NCBI GenBank assembly: GCA_021325145.1
Contig: JAJPHR010000110.1
Span: 62,001-126,000 of the forward strand
DNA length: 64,000 nucleotides
Direction: 5' to 3'
Source: Verrucomicrobiota bacterium
Lineage (GTDB): Bacteria > Verrucomicrobiota > Verrucomicrobiia > Limisphaerales > Pedosphaeraceae
Within the stretch, counting starts at the first letter, position 1. Every line of letters begins with the position of its first letter. The position numbers were made by a program, and so were the translations under genes. Below, piece after piece: positions 61,101-64,000 of the stretch. Under the pieces are notes generated by a model. It was not told where the DNA came from. It did no database searches and saw nothing but the letters and a program-made list of their open reading frames with translations.

Positions 61101-61566
61101 TTTCCCGAATGCTTTCCGCTCTCGTCATGCCCCCAGCCTGGCTGGTGCGCGGATCGGGAGCGCCCATCTTTACCCAGGCTTCAAGATCGGCGATTTGTTC
61201 GGGCGAAAGCTTCTTGCCCTTCGGCGGCATCTGCAAGCTGTCGTCCGTGTAACGGATGGCTTTGATCAAGAGGCTTTCATCCGGATGGCCGGGTTGGATC
61301 GCCGGGCCGGTGTCACCGCCCTTGAGCAAGCTGTCGCGGGTATCGAGCAACAAACCGCCTTTGACCTTCTCACTGGTCTGGCTGTGGCATTGATAGCACT
61401 TATCAGCAAGGACCGGCCGAATTTTTGTTTCAAAGAATTCAAGGCTGCCGGCATCCTCGGCTGCGCGCGCGTTTGCCGCCGCCAGGCTGATGGAAAGCGC
61501 CGCGCAAAAAAACTGCCCGTACTGGCGCAGTAGAATTGCCAATTTTGTTCTCAGGTCCGGGCGCAC
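58162..61566 (-). CDS. DUF1549/DUF1553 planctomycete-type cytochrome c protein
   Basis: A 1134-residue exported protein, GTG start at 61566, with a signal peptide (FCAALSISLAAANARA). Residues about 40-125 form the PSCyt1 haem domain with CYQCH and the axial-Met-like SLQMPPKGKKL. PSCyt2/DUF1549 follows (VDSFILARLEAKGLTPSP, RRAYFDLIGLPPKPEDV, YGERWGRHWLDVARYADT), then DUF1553 (NPLTARVLVNRVWLHHFG, LLDYLAARFMDEGWSIKKLHRWMLLSSAWQQ), and a C-terminal jelly-roll-like part. Such proteins are numerous in Planctomycetes and Verrucomicrobia and are often next to DUF1501 genes; they are linked to polysaccharide breakdown, without proven activity. No DUF1501 partner is adjacent. Upstream at 120 bp lies the two-part phased repeat. 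Confidence 0.93.
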   Translation of the reverse strand: MRPDLRTKLAILLRQYGQFFCAALSISLAAANARAAEDAGSLEFFETKIRPVLADKCYQCHSQTSEKVKGGLLLDTRDSLLKGGDTGPAIQPGHPDESLLIKAIRYTDDSLQMPPKGKKLSPEQIADLEAWVKMGAPDPRTSQAGGMTRAESIREKARAHWAFQPVRQPAIPAVRNKRWTQTPVDSFILARLEAKGLTPSPQADKRTLIRRAYFDLIGLPPKPEDVSAFLADKSPDAFAHVVDQLLASPQYGERWGRHWLDVARYADTKGYVFEEDRHYPYSYTYRDYVIRAFNEDLPYDQFVEQQIAADLMPLGEDKRPLAALGYLTLGRRFVNNIHDIIDDRIDVVSRGMMGLTVACARCHDHKYDPIPTKDYYSLYGVFASSMEPEEEPLLGTKPEAKALAEYEAEHAKRVEERRAFRAKKEEETAEELRQRAGDYLLAACEAQKLKDDSKIDPFARKQKLDSGVVRRWMSSLDGWSKNSNSIFVPWFAFAALPETNFAASASARELALKFRDKKDGPLRVNSLVATVFTNDPPVDLKELAARYGKLFGEIDKRWQSLLAATNSPAPSTLPESDAEAIRQVLYASDSPANPPRHEFDRLFDVPTSQKLRELKRKIDELDATHPGAPPRATALVDKPQPNNAHVFVRGSPDNHGPEVPRQFLEILAGPGRKPFQKGSGRLELAQDIASRDNPLTARVLVNRVWLHHFGAPLVNTPSDFGLRSDPPTHPELLDYLAARFMDEGWSIKKLHRWMLLSSAWQQGSADNAAGARIDPGNQLLWRMNRQRLEFEPMRDTLLAVAGKLDLTEGGHAVDIIAEPFSTRRSVYGYIDRQNLPALFRAFDLASPDNTSPRRFYTTVPQQALFLMNSPFVIEQARNLIDRPEFKAAPSDEQRLRLLYQLAFQREPTPEEMNLAREFTHAAPPPAALGAATNWVFGYGSFDEKANRVKSFHKLPYFNAAGNDFQGGPELPDPKLGWVIVNSAGGHPGNDQKHAAIRRWIAPRDGTISITGTLAHPAPEGDGVRGRIVSSQLGELHQWLVHNSKEETVIDRVQVKRGDQIDFVTDCRENEGYDSFSWSPVIRFLADGTTVPGERMEWNASNDFADSARAMRPSLDAWQRYAQVLLLTNELVFVD

Positions 61567-61685
61567 GATTCGGTGGATTTAGAATAGAATCCTCAGAAAT
61601 GACGCGCAATGGGGATTATTTGTTCATTTGGTCAACCGGCGGGCCAGGCAATTCGTCTCGGCGCGGCATATTTTATTTTTCGAGG

Positions 61686-61755
61686 CCGGACTAACCCGGA
61701 CCAAGCCGGACTAACCCGAATTTGGTTTAATTTTGGTTTAATTTGGTTGAATCGG
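61686..61755 (+). repeat. Two-part 10-bp-phased repeat upstream of the cytochrome gene
   Basis: CCGGA or CCCGA occurs every 10 bp four times (61686-61719), followed by three TTTGGTTTAA-type units with periods of 11 and 10 (61720-61752). It is the reverse-complement arrangement of 1501-1602, and so has the same orientation relative to its own gene. The near edge lies 120 bp from the start codon (118 bp at acnA). Confidence 0.8.
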
Positions 61756-62165
61756 TCCCTGGCACCCGTTCCCATCGGAAATTCGCAAGGCGCCGATGGC
61801 GGATGCGGTCCCAAGCGGAGTGCGCCCGGGAACAGGCGCACTCCGGTACAGGCAATTTCCACCCAGGAGTGAGGGTTTACCCCTGGCGCTCGCTCTCCTT
61901 GTTCTCTCTTCATAAATGCAGAAGGTATTTCGTACTTCCGCCACACCAGTCATCCTTACCGCGCGGACGTGGGATTGTCAACAGTTTTATTACGATATAT
62001 TCAGCTTTGGGTGTGATTAAAAATGGGTGAGACGAGGGTGCAGAAATTAGTCCAGCGGGTCGGAAAATCAGGCTTGGGTGGTTCCCTGTTCGGTTGGATC
62101 TGCTCACGGACCATGAACGGTTCTATGATACACGCGTCATTAATGAATGCGCCTGAGGCTCGCGG

Positions 62166-62229
62166 CGGCGCGCACAGGAGTGCCCGCCCTACCACCGTGT
62201 CGGTAGGGCGGGCAGTCCTGTGCACGCCG
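62166..62229. repeat. 28-bp palindromic REP-like element
   Basis: Arms at 62166-62193 and 62202-62229, two mismatches, 8-base loop ACCGTGTC. The shared core is GGTAGGGCGGGCAGTCCTGT. Family members: 44712-44798, 23725-23752, and a half-copy GGCGGGCAGGGGACTGCCCC at 8074-8093. Confidence 0.8.
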
Positions 62230-62454
62230 TCCCCCGAAACGATTCAGGGCGTTCCGAATAGGTATAGTTGATCTTCAATGAACTACAAAACAGTTCATGG
62301 AAAGCACAGGCGACCGCCTGTCTCGCGCTGCGCTCTCGCACCTCCCATTTTTAGTCACACGCGCTACGGGTTGTCTCCTTTCCGGCCCGCTCGACTTTCG
62401 GGAACCTTGCGCTATGTTGATTTCTGACGCCTGCGGCGTTGCCGCCGGAGGAAG

Positions 62455-62487
62455 ATGCAACGTTACAAACATACTTGCGATTTATGA
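62455..62487 (+). CDS. Possible 10-codon leader peptide overlapping the clpX-like start
   Basis: ATG at 62455 preceded by GGAGGAAG, reading MQRYKHTCDL and a TGA at 62485-62487 that overlaps the downstream ATG as ATGA. The ClpX-like gene itself has no ribosome-binding site at its own ATG, so translation could be coupled through this leader. The SD-to-ATG spacing is only 3 nt, and the case is weak. Confidence 0.3.
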   Translation: MQRYKHTCDL

Positions 62488-64000
62488 CTAAAACACATTT
62501 GAACGGCCCACCCACGCCGGAGGAGTTCCAGCGGCAGCTCGCGGAATTCATGCGGCAGCATTTGCAGAACTCGAATGCGGGCCCTGGCGCCTCAGCCAAA
62601 CCGGATTTCGGCGTATCGGCGGAGTCGCCCGAAGCGGATTCCAAACCGGAATTCAAGTTCGATTACAAACCGCGCGATGTGAAAGCTTACCTCGACCGGT
62701 TCGTGATTCAGCAGGACGAGGCGAAGAAGGTGCTGAGCGTCGCCCTATGCGATCATTATCATCAGGTGCGCCTGGCGTTCGAAGGAAAGGAAACGCCGAA
62801 TTATGCCAAGCAGAACATCATCCTGATTGGGCCGACCGGTGTGGGAAAGACCTATCTGATTCGCAGCATCGCCGAGTTGATCGGGGTGCCGTTTGTGAAG
62901 GGAGATGCCACCAAGTTTTCTGAGACGGGCTATGTCGGCGGCGACGTGGAGGATTTGGTGCGGGAATTGTACCGGCGGGCGGATGGAGACGTGGCGCGGG
63001 CGCAGTATGGGATCATCTACATTGACGAAATCGACAAGATTGCCGCGGCCAGCAACGCCAGTGGACGCGACGTGAGCGGGCGCGGGGTGCAGACGAATCT
63101 GTTGAAGCTGATGGAAGAGACGGAAGTGCCGGCGCGTTCGCCGCAGGACATCGCCGGCCAAATCCAGGCGATGATGGATTTGACCCAACGCGGGAAAAAG
63201 GGCGCGGGAACGATCAACACGCGGCACATTCTGTTCATTGTGAGCGGCGCTTTTGACGGCCTTGAGAAGCTGGTGCAACGCCGCTTGCACGAAGCGACCA
63301 TCGGATTCGCTTCCCGCGATGCGGATGCCGGGCAAAAGCAGGCTTTGTTGCAGGCGGAGACGAAGGATTTCATTGATTTCGGGTTCGAACCGGAGTTCAT
63401 CGGGCGGTTGCCGGTGCGCGTTGTTTGCCAGCCGCTGTCGGTGGACGATCTGTTCGCGATCTTGAAGACTTCGGAAGGCAGCATCATCCGGCAGTATGAG
63501 CAATCGTTCGCGGCGTACGGGATCGAGGTGCTGTTTCAGGACGATGGTTTGCGGCGCATCGCGGAACTGGCCGGCGAAGAACAGACCGGCGCGCGCGGGC
63601 TGATGACCATTTGCGAGCGGGTGTTCCGCGACCTCAAGTTCGAACTGCCTTCCACCCAGGTGAAACGGTTTGTGGTGACGCGCGAGTTGGTGGACAATCC
63701 GCCCGCCGAGTTGAAAAAGCTGCTGGTGGAACATCAGCAGGAGGAACGAAAGGTGGCGCGGCAAATCGTCCATGAATTTGCGCAACGCTTCCAGGAGAAT
63801 CACGGCATGCGCATCCAGTTCACGGACCCGGCGGCGGATTTGCTGGTGACCCAGGCGCTGGAACACGGGCAATCCATCCGCGATTTCTGCGCGAGCCGTT
63901 TCAAGGATTATCAGTTCGGCTTGAAACTCATTTCACAAAACACCGGCCGCGAGGAATTTGTCATCAACGTGGATGCGGTGGACGCGCCGGACAAGGTGCT
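62484..64000 (+). CDS. ClpX-like AAA+ unfoldase lacking the zinc-binding domain (3' partial)
   Basis: At least 505 residues; the gene runs off the right edge. Instead of the four-Cys zinc domain of ClpX, the first 55 residues are a Gln/Pro-rich segment (TPEEFQRQLAEFMRQHLQ). The ATPase core is ClpX-like: Walker A GPTGVGKT at 116-123, pore loop ETGYVGGDVEDLVREL, Walker B IIYIDEIDKI, sensor 1 FIVSGAFDGL, IGF loop at 273-275 (ClpP-docking in ClpX), arginine finger FGFEPEFIGRLPV and sensor 2 TGARGLMTI. There is a longer insertion before sensor 1, and an extra C-terminal domain begins after residue 415. It may be a ClpX paralogue with its own adaptor specificity, with or without ClpP. clpP is not in view. 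Confidence 0.88.
   Translation, partial: MTKTHLNGPPTPEEFQRQLAEFMRQHLQNSNAGPGASAKPDFGVSAESPEADSKPEFKFDYKPRDVKAYLDRFVIQQDEAKKVLSVALCDHYHQVRLAFEGKETPNYAKQNIILIGPTGVGKTYLIRSIAELIGVPFVKGDATKFSETGYVGGDVEDLVRELYRRADGDVARAQYGIIYIDEIDKIAAASNASGRDVSGRGVQTNLLKLMEETEVPARSPQDIAGQIQAMMDLTQRGKKGAGTINTRHILFIVSGAFDGLEKLVQRRLHEATIGFASRDADAGQKQALLQAETKDFIDFGFEPEFIGRLPVRVVCQPLSVDDLFAILKTSEGSIIRQYEQSFAAYGIEVLFQDDGLRRIAELAGEEQTGARGLMTICERVFRDLKFELPSTQVKRFVVTRELVDNPPAELKKLLVEHQQEERKVARQIVHEFAQRFQENHGMRIQFTDPAADLLVTQALEHGQSIRDFCASRFKDYQFGLKLISQNTGREEFVINVDAVDAPDKV

Larger units (their letters stand above)
61567..62454. other. Repeat-rich 0.9-kb intergenic region
   Basis: Upstream of both the cytochrome gene (minus) and the ClpX-like gene (plus). 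It contains the phased repeat (61686-61755) and the 28-bp palindrome (62166-62229). Short frames have no recognisable product. Confidence 0.5.

Noticed and set aside
62745..63872. 375-codon open frame on minus at the right end
   Set aside because: Antisense to the ClpX-like gene, whose AAA+ motifs are complete; the frame has no start region or motifs.

Overview
The window looks like chromosome from a Verrucomicrobiota bacterium, most likely of the Pedosphaera/Limisphaerales type. The basis is a DUF1549/DUF1553 cytochrome protein with a CYQCH haem site (a Planctomycetes-Verrucomicrobia-Chlamydiae hallmark), very large secreted proteins built from LamG, Ig-like and autotransporter-associated strand repeats without a barrel, a recurrent C-terminal tail ending in F(F/Y)R, and many dispersed palindromic or helically phased intergenic repeats. 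The DNA is GC-rich throughout. No tRNA, rRNA, CRISPR array, transposase or prophage gene was recognised. The placement is inference from gene content.

Layout. 1-8.0 kb: the tail of an unknown gene, a small secreted protein, aconitase (acnA), an OLD-type ATPase, an RsmB-like rRNA methyltransferase and a pseudopilin-like protein. 8.1-15.2 kb: a minus-strand tlyA-nadK-lacI run, a receiver-domain relic, a pilus retraction operon (two PilT-type ATPases plus a degenerate receiver-like protein), then a MidA-type methyltransferase on plus. 15.5-23.7 kb: a secreted beta-helix protein, a macro-domain protein, a small membrane protein, the grpE-dnaJ-rsmE operon and a TPR membrane protein. 23.8-32.3 kb: a 1897-residue strand-repeat surface protein and a secreted clan GH-A-like glycosidase with LGFP-like and PA14 domains. 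32.4-37.5 kb: a hexarate (glucarate-type) catabolic group of dehydratase, KdgD-like aldolase-family enzyme, MFS transporter and a second enolase-superfamily enzyme. 37.6-43.6 kb: a giant secreted LamG/Ig protein that carries a lysyl-oxidase domain with all catalytic residues. 43.9-49.7 kb: the redox repressor Rex, then a Gld-type ABC transporter operon ending in a DUF4340 protein. 49.9-57.2 kb: a group resembling the export and tailoring part of aryl-polyene/dialkylresorcinol clusters (lipoprotein, MMPL exporter fused to an LpxL-type acyltransferase, LolA-like carrier, hotdog dehydratase, AMP ligase) with no ketosynthase or carrier protein in view. 57.2-64 kb: a lipoprotein with a possible Cys-His-Asp triad, the DUF1549/DUF1553 cytochrome protein, a repeat-rich gap and a ClpX-like ATPase lacking the zinc-binding domain, cut by the window end.

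Together these suggest an aerobic or facultative polysaccharide-degrading heterotroph: secreted enzymes and adhesive proteins act outside, hexarates are taken up and converted towards the TCA cycle, and pili and surface lipids shape the envelope. The most unusual items are the lysyl-oxidase domain; a two-part, 10-bp-phased repeat found in the same orientation about 120 bp upstream of both acnA and the cytochrome gene; the MMPL-acyltransferase fusion; and dispersed repeats that have been absorbed into coding sequence.
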